The notes below the pieces were generated by a model. The model was given only the letters and a program-made list of their open reading frames with translations, did no database searches and was not told the origin of the DNA. A program made the position numbers and the translations under genes. A DNA stretch of 64,000 nucleotides from Cerrena zonata (Eukaryota; Basidiomycota; Agaricomycetes; Polyporales; Cerrenaceae), in NCBI GenBank assembly GCA_038087015.1, contig JASBNA010000064.1:62001-126000 (forward strand), given 5' to 3'. Position 1 is the stretch's first letter, and each line of letters starts with the position of its first letter. Below, piece after piece: positions 33,900 to 45,898 of the stretch.

Positions 33900-36465
33900 T
33901 TGTGGTGTAAACACGTGTAGAGTACACGGCGGAGAGGAAGAGGGTACTGATCTGCGCAACCGAATAAGTCCTAGTAAACACACGAACCTCTGGGAACCAT
34001 AAGAATTGTTGGTATGTCCGTGAAGCATATGATTCAGGTGATTCATTTGTTAATTCACAGGAAAATCTCTAGCGAGAGACTTCTGCTGTGTTGCGGTCCA
34101 TTTTACAGGACATTCGGTCACCAAGCGATATTCATGCGTTGGGGGCTGTATCATTGTGTACAGCTACTACCTGGAAAGAGTTGGAGTAAAACACGAGGTG
34201 ACTGAACCATCTAAATGACTGCGCGCTGATGCAGGAACCGCGAATGTCACATACACGTGATCTGTGACAAGTGCTTTCCCTTCCGCCGCCGCCGTCACAT
34301 CAGTATACAGCCCCATTAGCAATTCAACTTAACTTTTAATGATTCTCCAAACCACGCCTTCAACACATGTAAAGGATACCGGTACTACAGGTTTATCATA
34401 AAGCAAATATCGAGTCACTCCGATCAAGCTTCAAGCTAAACACAACGGGTTACTGCGGAGTCAAGGCACATTAGGAGCCACGCTTGCTACTTGTACAATA
34501 AGCCAGGGTCTCAACAGCATCCTACTTCGAATCGCGTCGCGACTCTTTCCACAACAGCCACAATAGCCGAGTCATGTTGAGAATCCCGAAGTGACCAATC
34601 GCTGAAACATGGAAGGCCGATGGGGGTACATGGGCAATGTACTACCATCATGGTCTAGGCTGACACCTTCTCTTTATTTCACAAGCTTCATCGGCATACA
34701 TTTTAGACTGTTATAAATTGAAATAGGTACGCACCCGAGCCTACCAACGTCATCTAAGGTCTACGATAGTCTATCTAATCGCACCCGAGATTCTGCGATG
34801 TCCCGCACGATCGCGCATGGCCCTTATGGGGTGTCGGGGAGGGCCAATGTAACGGGGTGTGTCCATTATCGGAAAAATATCGAGGATATTCAATATGTTC
34901 CACGCCTTCGGAGAACACTTCCTCGAACAGGGATCGCCATTACCGTAAATTGAAAACAGAAACGAAGTGTTCCAGGAATATCACAGGACCAATACAAACA
35001 CATTCAATGCAAACCTGACCGAGCATGAATATTTGGATGAGCAAGCTGTTCAATGCTGACTCGGCCGAGCGTCACGCTGGATGTCCTTGAACAATTGACT
35101 GTTGAAAGTTGCCCCACAGCGAACTCGGAATCGGATGATACATGTGGATGGTATCGAGGGTGCATAATTACACCATGGACTTACTAGGCAAGTAATTCAG
35201 TCCAAGCATCCGCGGAAAGATGGGATGGGAAGAATTTGGAATTAACTAAATGAACGGACTGTTCCCTCACTGAGTTAAGGAGGTAGTTCGTAGTCAAGCA
35301 TTGCGGACTTCCTTGTGCACGCTGTCCTGCGCATGCGGAGATGACTGGATCAGTCAAGAGCGCGTCCTTGGAGTTGACAGCGTTTGGAATGTCTGGGCAC
35401 GATACACACGTTGTAAATCCGAACATGGAGTAAAAGATTGCAACCTGAGGTAACAACCTCAGTGGAAGTGGTCGGGTGTTGCGAGCCGTTGTGAGCTGTA
35501 GGCGAGTGAGCGTTTCCATAGTACCAGTCAGTATTAGAAACGGTACGTACACACCAGTGACGCTGATGTGCCCCGTTTGAAGCAACACGTTGAATACGCA
35601 CGACTATGTTGTGTTTGTGGTGGACTGTGGCTGGAGGCGAATATGCTGCTCGAGGAGGGTTAGTTGGGGGGAACATTGATTAGGAGAATAAAATGCCAAA
35701 TTGGAGGAGTGGAAAGAAGAACCGGCTACCTGGATCTGAGATAGTGGACGAGCGGCTAGATGGAGGGGGAGATTAGCGCGTGTCTCGCAGGACCACCACT
35801 AATGGAGGATCATCATCCTACCATCAATCGAAAAAGCAAAGACAAATCTATTTAGGTCTTATGTATCTGGCATTATAACCCCCACCCGGTAAGCTTCCAG
35901 ATAACCCCGGTCACACCACATAATCGAGGCAATATAGATGGAAAATCATCCGAGACTGAGGCTGACCTTCCGAGACCAGCACGGAAACCGCTAAGCTGCC
36001 TCTGAACCCTGTCGCGTCGAAATGTATCGGCGCAGACCACCGTAGTAACGACCATCGTGCAACCATTAAAATGATCTAAACGCGCTCAACCAATTAACTA
36101 CACATGCCCAGGTAACTCTACCGTCACGAGTCCGTCATGGCCGAGAACGGTATAGCCTGCCACAATGAACCGGAAACCAAGGCAGCAGTCCAGGGGTTCC
36201 CCTTTCGTGGTTCCTCCCTCATAGCGACAAATGATTATCGGTTCTCTCTCGTTGTCTTCTCCTCATCCACATCCCGATCCGCTAATCGGGTTCGATATTT
36301 CCTCAGCCGCGCTTGCTTGCCTTTGCTTGCCTACATCTGTCCGGCCGTGCGCTGAACTTTGAATACTGCTCCCAGCTTGGTTCATGACTTCTCCCATGTT
36401 TTGAGGTCCTTCTTCGTTTTTCTGTACCACTGTCCTTTTGGAGGAGATTTGTATTCTCCTTTCCA
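33900..36465. other. Long gene-free region upstream of the homeodomain gene
   Basis: This is the longest gene-free interval in the window (2,566 bp). Open frames are short and show no family similarity; the largest are on the minus strand at 35184-35676. A 72-codon open frame at 36137-36355 ends 110 bp before the homeodomain ATG and could be an upstream ORF in the 5' leader. The length suggests an extended regulatory region or an unannotated noncoding transcript. Confidence 0.5.
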
Positions 36466-38173
36466 ATGCCTCATTCACCTAAACCTAATCCACCTTCTAA
36501 TTCTACTACTGATTATAGTCACGATTCGTTCTCTACACACACAGCTTCGAAGTCTTCCACTCTTCTTTCACAGCATAACTTTGCAGATCAACCCTCTCCT
36601 GAACAGGACCCATCCTCATCATCCCCATCGTCCACACAAACCACTCACTTTTCTCGCGATTCTGAGCCTCCAACGTCAGCCGATATGGAGGAGCAAGGGA
36701 ACAAGGGAAAGGGTGTTAGTCGTTCGAGTCCCTCTGGTTCATCCTCCCAGGGAGATATGGCTGATACCGAAATGGACCTCGGTCCAAGCCCGCCCGCAGA
36801 GCAACAACAGACCCAACCAGCTCCCAAGAAGAAGCGTACGCGCACCTTAACAACCCCTCAGCAGGCCGCAGTCCTTCATGCTCTTCTGGCTCAGGTAAGT
36901 TTTCAAATATTTTTTGATGAGTTCTTTATCGATTTTCCCTCTTCAGTCAAGGTTTCCTACCACAGCAATGAGAGAGGAAGTAGGTCGATCCATCGGACTC
37001 AGTGCTCGTAAAGTTCAAGTGAGTTAGCGCTTTTCATCATTCTCTCCATTTGTGCTCAATCTAATCAACTCGTGTGTTTGTAGATCTGGTTTCAGGCAAG
37101 TTGCGATCGCGCTCATACCGCTGTAACTGCATTAACATCTTAGCATTTAGAACCAACGCCAGAAAGCACGTCGACCTAAAGGGCAGAATGCCCCACCTCT
37201 AACTCGTCCCCCTCAATATGGGCCGTACACCAATGTGCCTTTGGGGAGTATCGCTGAAACTTCTGCTGGATCGCCTTCCGCGCACCAAGCAAGCTCTTCG
37301 AGAGGGGATACTCTTCCTGGTCTTGGTGGAGAGTTGCGGTTTCTAAACCCACCCTTGAGTGCATCCTCGAGCGCTGGTGCTGAATTCTACGCACAACAAG
37401 AGTCGTTCTTCGAAAGTCATAGGAGACGTAGTTCAGCCTCTCAGCTTTCGGGGCCCGGAGTTCCCGGTTCCAGTGTTGCTTTACCGGGATACGGTGCAGA
37501 GCCATTCGCATCACGACTTGCTGAGTATCCAACCCACTCGCCTTCGTCGTACGAGCACGTAACCAGCCGACCTTCGACCTCACGAGAGCCGGTTGAACCG
37601 TCGTTCACTTCCCGCCCTAGTGAGCTGCATCACAGGAGACGTCAGTCAGGAGGAGAATTTCCCATTACCCTTCCTCCCCTCCGGCTTCCTCGTTCACCCA
37701 GCCCTGGTGCTCAGTCAGCTCCAGTGCAATCGTCCAGCGCTGGATTTCCTATCACACGAGGCGGAGCGTTGTCATCCGCACCTGCCGTACTTCCCCCACC
37801 AGGAGTCCCGGGAGAGTCAACGTTGACCCAACAAGTCCCGCCTTACATTCCCCCGCCATTTACTCTTGAACCGCAACCCTTATGGGATGATCCTGCATTT
37901 TCACCATTCAGTCGCCCCCATCCTTCCGCATACGACCAAGTGCCCAGTCCCACTCATTATCATCATCCGACATCTATGCCCCCCTCATTACATCTACCAT
38001 CATTAACTAATCTCAGACTTCAAGAGGAATCCCAAATTATCTTACCCCCCATCCGATCTCGTGCCGACACAGTTCGTTCTACATCCTCCACGCATGGTCC
38101 AACTCCTGGACCGTCCGCACCGAGTTCGTATTCTCGATCTTACGACAGGGACCCTTCAGGGCATCACGAATGA
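36466..38173 (+). CDS. Homeodomain transcription factor
   Basis: Four exons (36466-36894, 36947-37018, 37084-37095, 37151-38173) encode about 511 residues. The homeodomain is recognisable by KKKRTRTLTTPQQAAVLHAL, SRFPTTAMREEVGRSIGLS, ARKVQIWFQNQRQKARRPK; the WFxNxR recognition-helix core is intact. It has a plain 60-residue spacing rather than a TALE insertion. The flanks are low-complexity and rich in Ser/Pro, as in mushroom developmental regulators. It probably binds DNA in the nucleus and controls a developmental programme; I cannot assign it to a named hom gene. IWFQ is encoded by a 12-nt microexon followed by a GC-AG intron. Lack of a paired HD gene and of the usual flanking peptidase gene argues against a mating-type locus. 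Confidence 0.85.
37084..37095 (+). other. 12-nt microexon (IWFQ) followed by a GC-AG intron
   Basis: ATCTGGTTTCAG is preceded by an acceptor TTTGTAG and followed by the non-canonical donor GCAAGT. The intron 37096-37150 ends in CATTTAG. Only this arrangement yields IWFQNQR, the core of the recognition helix. Confidence 0.85.
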
Positions 38174-38746
38174 ACCCGATGAAATCGTGCAAAATTACCA
38201 CTGTCCCTTACAGCTGTTGTATTCTTCCGTCTCTTTCACGCTCTTTTTATGCTCCCCAACGTCTCACACACGAACTCTCGTTTGATATAATATTGTGTCC
38301 CGATATAATGGGCAATAATCTTTTCCCTGTTGACTTTCTGGAAGTAAAATGTATGAATCTGGATCTATCTATACCAGTTCTTCAGTACCAGTATAATCTG
38401 TCGTTTCATTTTTAGTATACCTTCGTTATTTAGTTGTCTAATGAGCTTCTATAGAGGCCGTCCCTTCATTTATAGTTATAGTACTACTGGTTGTTTGCAT
38501 TATAGATACTGTACTGCTCACACATACACTCCTTGTCATAGATACTAATTAAACTCAACGTCGCTCCTTCTTTCATTGAGATAACAGGTCCGAAGTCCTG
38601 TCATCTTGTGGGTGATCGAATATCCTCAAGAGCATAATGAATTCATTGAGCCCGCCACAGGGGAAAAAATGTCTTCCAAGATCCAGAAGCAATAATTAGC
38701 ATTAAAGCATAATGAACACATTTATTCCGATGTCTACGTCATGTCA
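38174..38746. other. Convergent intergenic region
   Basis: This 573-bp AT-rich stretch separates convergent 3' ends of the homeodomain and RING-finger genes and probably holds both 3' UTRs. Confidence 0.55.
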
Positions 38747-41548
38747 TCATCCTCGAGCCTTCCTTAACTGTATCTTCAACCGTAACTCCCGCTCAGATGA
38801 CTCCAAGGAGGATCTCTTCCCTTCATCTTCATCAGCACAAGCCTGAGACTGATTGCCAGGATTGTCAATTTTCTTCTTCTCCACTGCCAACCTGGCTCGC
38901 AACAGTGCCTGGCTACGAAGCTTAGCCTCCAACGCACTGTCGCTGTGACTACTTGAAGAATTACTTGAATGGATCTTATCGCCTGGGTGCGGTGGCGTCG
39001 CGCCATTATTGGTAACTGGCGCAGCAGATGCAGATACAGTGCCATCTCGGACACGCCTTTCGTTCTCCAGTTTGGTCAAGAGTCTTGCACGCAAAGTGCA
39101 GGAAGAAGCTTGAGTGCTGTCAGCTGATCGTTGAAGTGAAGATGCGGAGGTAGTAGAAGGGGAAGATGGAGGGGAAGTGAGAGTTGGTGATTTGACAGTC
39201 GCCGATACGCCGTCGATACCATTGAAACGTTGTTTCGGTTTGAGATCCCTGTTCCCACTCTGATTGGCCACGTTCAGCCACTGTAACATGGTTTCTCTTG
39301 TGGTTTTCGATACTTGTCCCGTCGCGTGCACCACCTTGTTCAAAGCTGGCGTAGTAGTTGTACGGCTCCCGTGAATTATATCCATGTGATCAGGGGCCAT
39401 TATACGATCGACGCCGTCTTGATCGTGGGATGTGTCTCGAGAGCCGCCGTCTTCACGAGACTGAATAGGAGCCAAAGAACTTGATAAGCGGTCCAGTAGA
39501 CTTGGCTTTGTAGCAACGGGGTGTTGAAATGATTCGTCAAGATGCTTTTCTGGGCCTTCATTACCGATAGGCAATTGTTGACCCTGTAAAATGGCTTTCT
39601 TGATATCCGAAGCTTTGGATAAATGTGATTGTAGTTGATCGAATACGGAACGTGGTCGACGAGATATGGAAACATGAGAAGCATCTATAGCTGTTGAAAT
39701 ACTTCCACCTTCCGTGACACGGGTGGGGAGTGAGGTTTCATTCCTAATGGGATTCTGCTCGATTCTCAATGCTGAAGATTGAACAGCACTTGAGGCGCCT
39801 ACTCCGTGAGGAGTTAAGATCCCATCTTCTTCAACACTTCGACGATAGTCGGACGACTCAAAAACATCCGAGTCGTGTACAGCACGACCCTTGCCTTTAC
39901 GATCTCGAGAAATCGTGCCTTCTCCCGCCTCATCCCGACCACTCTCACCCGCCTCTTTTGCGAGATGCGGTTCTGAGGAACTATAACGGTGCCGCTCGTC
40001 CCTCGGACTTACGCTATGCGAAGGCGAAACCCGTCCTCGACGCGCTTGCTTATGACGTGACGAGGTTTGCCGATTACTAGACTCGCTCGATCCAGGCTTT
40101 GAAGGTGAATGTGATCGCGATCGTGAAGGTGGTTGCTGCCTGCTGGACGAAGCTGATCGGGATCGCCATCTTCTACTTCTCGTTGTTGGACGTGGAGAAT
40201 AATCCTCAGGTATATCGTACTATGAAACCATTCAACGGTCAGTTTGGTAAACGTCTACATTTGGACAATGGAAGTTAAGGTATAATGAAGACGCACCTGT
40301 ACAACGGTATCGTACACAGAAAGATCCCGGTACGGTGACCGTAAATAACAATAAAGTTCTAAGCGGGATGAGTGAGTTTTGTAAGATGACCGCAGTCAAG
40401 TGAGAGGGTAGGCATGGAAACATATGAAAGATTGGCATTGGACGAAAAACACGAAAGAGGCATTTCGATGTACTTGTGTATGAAAGCGGATAAGAATAGG
40501 ATAGCCTTCACTCACCATGTGCGAAGTGCTCGGCGTTCGCCCGCGGACGTTTATTGTTATTCCGGACCTGCAGTTCATGCTCAGAGTCCAAGTCAAGGAA
40601 TTCCGACAACAACTTGATGGCGGATTCAGAGCGGACGTCTAATGATTTCAAAAGAGAGATAATGAAGGTTGTGAGAAACTATTAATGAAAGATCGGTGTC
40701 AGTAGTTGTGTATATGGTGTTGAAAATGATTCGCCGGAGAGTTTCTTGAGCGTGTGGCTGAGTAAGGATCTGCTTACCTCCACATCTAGACAACCCCATA
40801 CGTGGAGCTCTCTCCGAATGAAGATGGTGGCGCGGGTTATGAGGTCTGGATTTGTAGCAAATTGTGAAGGTGTCGGAAAAGGTCGGTAACGCGTGTAAAA
40901 ATTGGAAGCAACGTGCTGCACCAAGATCATTAGCAATGATGAACTTTGTTGGAAAAAGCAAACAAGAAGAGTAGTGTCGTAATCACCTTCGCGTAAAGTC
41001 CATGTCTGTATACCCATCTTCGTTTGTCGATAGCCCTCTCAAGAGCATCCGCCGCGTCACGTTCGCGCTGACGGGCTCTGCGGTTAGTTCGTCCCCATTG
41101 TACCTCACGACCCGAGCCTGAATTTCTGCCTCGGCTGCCGCTCGTAGCCGGAAGCAAAGGCTGCGAGTTGGGAGACGTTCGCAGAGGAGTCAGATAGTGT
41201 TTCTGGAAATCATACTTGGAGCGTATGTGATGAATCAGATAGTCGCCAATGCCCTGAGAGCATAACGGACATCTACGCGATTGATCTATCTCAATAGTAC
41301 TGAGTCCTCGCAATGAATCGGAAGCCAAGGACTTGCTCACCGGTCCAGACATGGAGGCACTCAAAGCAGAACTCATGTGAGCAACTGGGTATTAAGGTAC
41401 GGTCAGCTATGGGCTGCAGGCAGATACTGCATTGTTCCGTTTCAGGATCCTCAAAAGCATCGATGTCAAGGTCATCTCGGAGCGCAGGCTCGAACGATGG
41501 TGAAGATGATGCTTCGAGTTTGATACGTTTTGGGGACGGGCTAGACAT
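38747..41548 (-). CDS. TOPORS-like RING-finger E3 ubiquitin ligase
   Basis: The protein begins MSSPSPKRIKLEASSSPSFE and carries a C3HC4 RING finger: CSIC, then CSHEFCFECLHVW and CPLCSQGIGDYL. After it comes YDFQKHYLTPLR, as in TOPORS. A following helical segment with FIRRELHVWGCLDVE, SLLKSLDVRSESAIKLLSEF and FLRSPYRDLSVYDTVVQYD matches the region behind the RING in TOPORS proteins, which act as ubiquitin and SUMO E3 ligases in the nucleus. The large final exon (about 40220-38747) is rich in Arg/Ser and Ser/Thr and ends in a charged coiled-coil-like tail, LRARLAVEKKKI and ELRLKIQLRKARG. Five or more short introns are needed. The gene is divergent from the MDP-1 gene, 462 bp apart. Confidence 0.75.
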
Positions 41549-42010
41549 CCTAGCAGTTATTTAAAACTATGCGAAGATTTGAAATGGCTCATACAGAATA
41601 GACAAATACACTGGCCAACTTCGCAACCGTTGTTTTCGAAGTTGGTGTTGGTTGAAACTTTGCGATGAGGTCCAAGGTATACTACAAGTTGAGCGGCAGT
41701 GCCGGGTCAGTGAGGTGCCAGTAAGAGACGCCCGATAAACAGGTTGCACAAATTATGTAATAAGTTATAGTTAACTGAATACTCACCTCTACCTATTACT
41801 AGCCAGGTGTACAAGTTACAGCGTTTTGAGACCTTTTATTATATTGTATGGCACGAGAATACCTTGGTTTAGTTGGCCATTTGCTATGTTCTACTGCTAC
41901 TACGCAGATCAGTACTTACTCGCCTAATACCCAACCGTGACCTCGCAAGCGCTTACAGACCCAAGTACATGAGCGCCTATGAGCATACCACTTGTTAACT
42001 TCTCACCACG
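41549..42010. other. Divergent promoter region between RING and MDP-1 genes
   Basis: This 462-bp interval separates the start codons of the RING gene (minus) and MDP-1 gene (plus). No other feature is apparent. Confidence 0.5.
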
Positions 42011-43065
42011 ATGACCAGCAGGCTGCCTAAACTCGTCGCGTTTGATTTAGAGTGAGTTCTCAGCTGTGGATCTTATATAGACTGAATATATGGACTCAGT
42101 AATGACCGCTAGAATAGCTATACCCTTTGGGACCTATGGATTGATACCCACATAACTCGTAAGTCGATCAGACTATCACCCTAATATCCCTGTCATGCAC
42201 AGGTGATCAACTAAAATTGCTACTAGCTCCGCTGAAAAGAGACGGAAAGGCATTGAACTGCGTCACGGACAAGTATGAAGCGCATATAACCAACTTCTAT
42301 CGATCTGACTTCACTTGGGATCTCCGTTCTACAGATATGGAGACGAAATCGCATTTTATCGTGATGTTCCAGAGATATTACACCGCTTGCAATCCGCCGG
42401 TGTTGTCATAGCTGCGTGTTCTCGGACATCTGCTCCTACGCTGTGAGTTGACATCAGGGGACGTAGATGTAGAGTCTAACATCAAACAGCGCCCGTCAGG
42501 CTCTGAGTTTATTGCTTATTCCTGCCCCCGCCGGTCATAAGAATGAGGAACCAACTACGGCTATCAAGTTCTTCAGTCAGCAAGAGATATATCATGGTAC
42601 ATTCACCTTTGTGTGTTTTCCCTTCCTGACCCGCCTGACGGTTTCCAAAGGTTCCAAGATCGCCCACTTCAAAAAGCTGCATCAAAAGACAGGGTTGCCC
42701 TATTCCGAGATGGTAGATACGATGATTCGTCAACAATCAAGCAATACATCTAATTCTAACCTATAGCTGTTCTTTGATGATGAACGTAGGAACAAAGAAG
42801 TCGAGTCACTTGGTGGGTAGTAGTTCAAATACCTCACATACCTGTACTCCGACGTCATCGAGATGGACGGATGTCCATAATTGCTAGGATACTAATGTTC
42901 CGTTTGATATCAGGCGTAACTTTTTGTCTTGTCAAACGTGGGTTGGACGACCGAACTTTTGAACAAGGACTCAACGAGTGGCGGCGCCGACATCCAGTTG
43001 AAGTCACAGAAGATGCAGATGCAAGCCGAACCTCTATAGATCGCTCTGAAGAAGGAGCAGAATGA
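42011..43065 (+). CDS. Magnesium-dependent phosphatase 1 (MDP-1, HAD family)
   Basis: MDP-1 is a small HAD-superfamily phosphatase implicated in protein or sugar-phosphate dephosphorylation. The opening RLPKLVAFDLDYTLWDLWID contains the HAD motif I DxD, with the second Asp codon split by intron 1. Next come THITPPLKRDGK, FYRDVPEILHRLQSAGVVIA and ACSRTSAPTLARQALSLL. Motifs III/IV are SKIAHFKKLHQKTG and FFDDERRNKEVESLGV. Seven exons with standard GT-AG introns keep frame throughout. The length, about 220 residues, is slightly longer than the family norm because of an acidic, Arg-rich tail after LNEWRRRHP. Confidence 0.88.
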
Positions 43066-43165
43066 GTCAATCGATAGTCCGGAGCCGGAAGTTTTTTTCG
43101 CTGCGCATAGACAGATTTCTTTGGTTTTTGTAGTTCTTGACCGCAGGTGTGTTTAGGTTCAACGG

Positions 43166-43193
43166 CATGACAATGAGCAATCTCATTGTCATG
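43166..43193. repeat. Perfect 12-bp inverted repeat (hairpin with CAAT loop)
   Basis: CATGACAATGAG and its exact reverse complement CTCATTGTCATG are separated by CAAT. It lies about 100 bp beyond the MDP-1 stop. It may be a 3'-end RNA hairpin or the remnant of a small inverted-repeat element; no second copy was noticed. Confidence 0.7.
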
Positions 43194-43397
43194 TTAGTGG
43201 CTCTATTCATCTTCGATTTCTTTCATATCCAGAATGCGGATCATGCGGCCTAATAGACCAATACGATTGTCCCTAGATCCCTACTACAGCGATACAGGAC
43301 AACGCCTCGAGGACACTGTCCCTGGATTTGCGCATTTGATCATAGCTTCTAGTCTTCTCCAGCCGTCAACTTCCTTTTCTGACTATTTTGATTCAAG

Positions 43398-43865
43398 ATG
43401 ACTCGGAAGTCATTAAGGAGTGTAGTTCGATCCGCTAGAAGCACCTCGAGGTCGACAAACACTGCTACATGCAGTGCCGCCCGGTCAAAACTAGATTCAG
43501 TAGGAACCCTTTCCAAACAATACATCGATTTGGATCTCCTTGTACCAAACTAATCCTCGAACCCTAGACCACTATCAGTTCATTGTGGCGTGACTCGTTC
43601 ACAGGACCTAGTTTCCAGGACAGAACCATGGGAGAATGGTGTCCTCAAGCATTTTCAGTTACGTATCGTGATTTTGTAAGTCAGAAATTCCATTTAGAAA
43701 GTTCCTCGACGCAAAGTATCGTCTTTAACCATCGCTTCAATACAGTTCGATCATTTCTATGCAATGACACGCAACGAGGTTTCCTCATGGCAGAATTATC
43801 TTACGCGCTTTGCTGTACTCGCTGACCGCGGAACTCATAGAATATTTCCATGCCAAACTGCGTAG
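43398..43865 (+). CDS. Possible small hypothetical gene
   Basis: An ATG at 43398 opens MTRKSLRSVVRSARSTSRST, and a later open stretch contains TMGEWCPQAFSVTYRDF. That stretch ends at a good donor GTAAGT, and the acceptor TTCAATACAG leads in phase to FDHFYAMTRNEVSSWQNYL and a stop at 43865. The second intron looks real, but the first join, near 43540-43570, would require an intron of only about 30 nt. No family is recognised. It could also be a decayed gene. Confidence 0.3.
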
Positions 43866-44800
43866 ACCACTGCGTATGCAGAAGACTAGCAATCCCTAGA
43901 AGAGGGTCAATGAGATTCATTTCGGACTAGTGGGAGCTCCGAAACAATTGACCATCCCGAAGAGTAAGCACTGCGACATGTTCGATAGGCCATAATCTAG
44001 GTTTAGGGTTTCTCACGTAGCAACAATAAAAACCAAGACTGTCCTTCTAGTCAGTGCCACACTGAAACCCTATATGACGGCATCGACTTACGCTATTATA
44101 TATGTCATCAATCCGAATGTCTACGCTGAAGTTTATGACATTGCAATAGTGCGGATTGATGCTTCTCACCACTGTTCAGAAGGCCGGGAAGAGCGAACAG
44201 AAACAGAATGTTCAAAGGTCTTTTCGGCGGAACCTGCGAATACTTCTCAACACCATAACCCTGCAGGCAAACTAACGGTCTTGAGCTGTATCATCTCCGT
44301 AAACCTATACGAGTAATGCTTGGATCTCCGAGCGATTGTTTGTGATCAGTACATGTCCGAAGTGGTTAGGCTGTGTCCGCCGCCAACACGTTTCGGGCAC
44401 GAGGAGAGGCGCTGGCGGCACCCAAGGAAGTCGAACAATTCTCAGGGCACATCAAACGGCATCTGCTGGCTATACAAGACACAACGACGTCTTTCTCATC
44501 CCATCCTCCCGAATTAAAATTTCGGGCTGCTATAAGAGCAGCAAACTTTCTATTTTGCTTCTTGCCCCCTCTTACCCTTCTAGACCCTTCTTCGACTTTA
44601 AATGACAAGCTCGTGGCTTCATATTAACTTTGTCCACTCGCAGTCATCTTGGAGCGTTCTTATAGCTGTGACTTGAAAAGCCTGTTTTTTCCTTTGTCAT
44701 CTTTTTTTCATCCCCACCTCGACCACCATCGGTCCTTCTCCTTCGACCATAACCTCTTTCTTTGCCTTTCCCTCTCACTAGCTAGCTTTTGAGACCGGAA
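43866..44800. other. Gene-poor stretch upstream of the NTase-like gene
   Basis: No convincing gene is present. The last 160 bp are strongly pyrimidine-rich and probably form the promoter and 5' UTR of the gene at 44801. A TATA-like GCTATAAGAG lies near 44528. Confidence 0.45.
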
Positions 44801-45898
44801 ATGCCTCATCTTGTCGCACACAACGTTGTTCCTCTCACACAGCACAACGTCTTTGACATCCTCGACCACCTATCTGGCTTACTTTACCAAGCTTTCGGTG
44901 GTCGAGTGACCCTCGTCGTACATGGTGGCATCGTAATGGTTCTCCACCAACGTCTTGCGTGCCGAGAATCAACCCGCGACATCGACTTCTGCCTTCGGAG
45001 CTTCGTCTCAGAATCCCAGAAGCTGGGGATTCATGACGCTGAGGCGCGTTTGAACAGTTGCATCAATGCAACAGCGAAAAGATTCCAGCTGGGCGCGGAC
45101 TGGATGAATTGTCATGCTGATGTGGCCCTTCCGATGTCTATCGAGTGAGTAGTGGTCCGATCTCACTCTGTCCGATACTAATGGTCATTCTCCCTGGTCG
45201 CTCCAGCCAACACGGAAACCTCTACGATCCAATCTACAAAGACGCTATGAAGCCCGACAATGTGAAACTGAACACCTATCTACAAATCTTCGGGCCTGAT
45301 CCTGATCGGGGTGAGCTGGTCCTGGGCTGTTGCTCTGAAGCTCATCCGTTACAAGAAGGATGACCCATATGATATCGCCCGAATCCTCACCCTCGGGTGC
45401 CACCAGAGGGGCGTACAATGGACTCGCACTCTTCTCGAGGGGTGGCTCAGAACCATGTGTGCAGCTATGAATTATGATACGTACTCTTTCGAACGAATGG
45501 AAGAGACTCGACAGCGTATGCGACATGCCATTAGCTTGACACAGCAGCAGCTCAATCCATCCGTGGCGATGCCTCCTCTGATGCACCACCGTTCTGTCCT
45601 GCCTGTCACTTCGCACCATCATGCGAGCGCTGACCATAAGCATCGAACTCAACCTCATTACCTTCACCCCGTGCCGCCACCACCGCCTCCGCCGATGTCA
45701 GTCATGCACCCGACCGCTCCAATCTATCTTCCGCCTAAGAAACACTCTCCTGTTCTTCTCATTCCCCCTACCTCTTCCGAGGCACCGAAGCGTCGACGAT
45801 ACCCCGTTAGACCTCCGACTCCATTTCACACTTCTACTCAAACGCTGCCTCCTATCTACATGCAGCAGTCTCATATGCCCGCCTTGAGAGCCTTCTAG
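44801..45898 (+). CDS. NTase-fold-like protein of mushroom fungi (DUF7582-like), one frame break
   Basis: The protein starts MPHLVAHNVVPLTQHNVFDI. A nucleotidyltransferase-like core follows: GGRVTLVVHGGIVMVLHQRL, then STRDIDFCLRSFV, GADWMNCHADVALPMSID and SWAVALKLIRYKKDDPYDIA. This is a conserved family of unknown function in basidiomycetes. The first intron splits codon MSI|D. The conserved SWAVALK block lies one frame off from the preceding IFGPDPD, as if one base were extra near 45298-45304; removing a C from GATCCTGATC restores FGPDLIGVSWSWAVALK. The C-terminal part is rich in Pro, His and Ser and probably disordered. Family name is from memory and the biochemical activity is unknown. Confidence 0.65.

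Noticed and set aside
35184..35676. Overlapping minus-strand open frames upstream of the homeodomain gene
   Set aside because: No family similarity, no convincing splice structure and composition unlike neighbouring genes.
36466..38173. Homeodomain gene as part of a mating-type locus
   Set aside because: It is a single gene without a divergent HD partner or the flanking mitochondrial intermediate peptidase gene.
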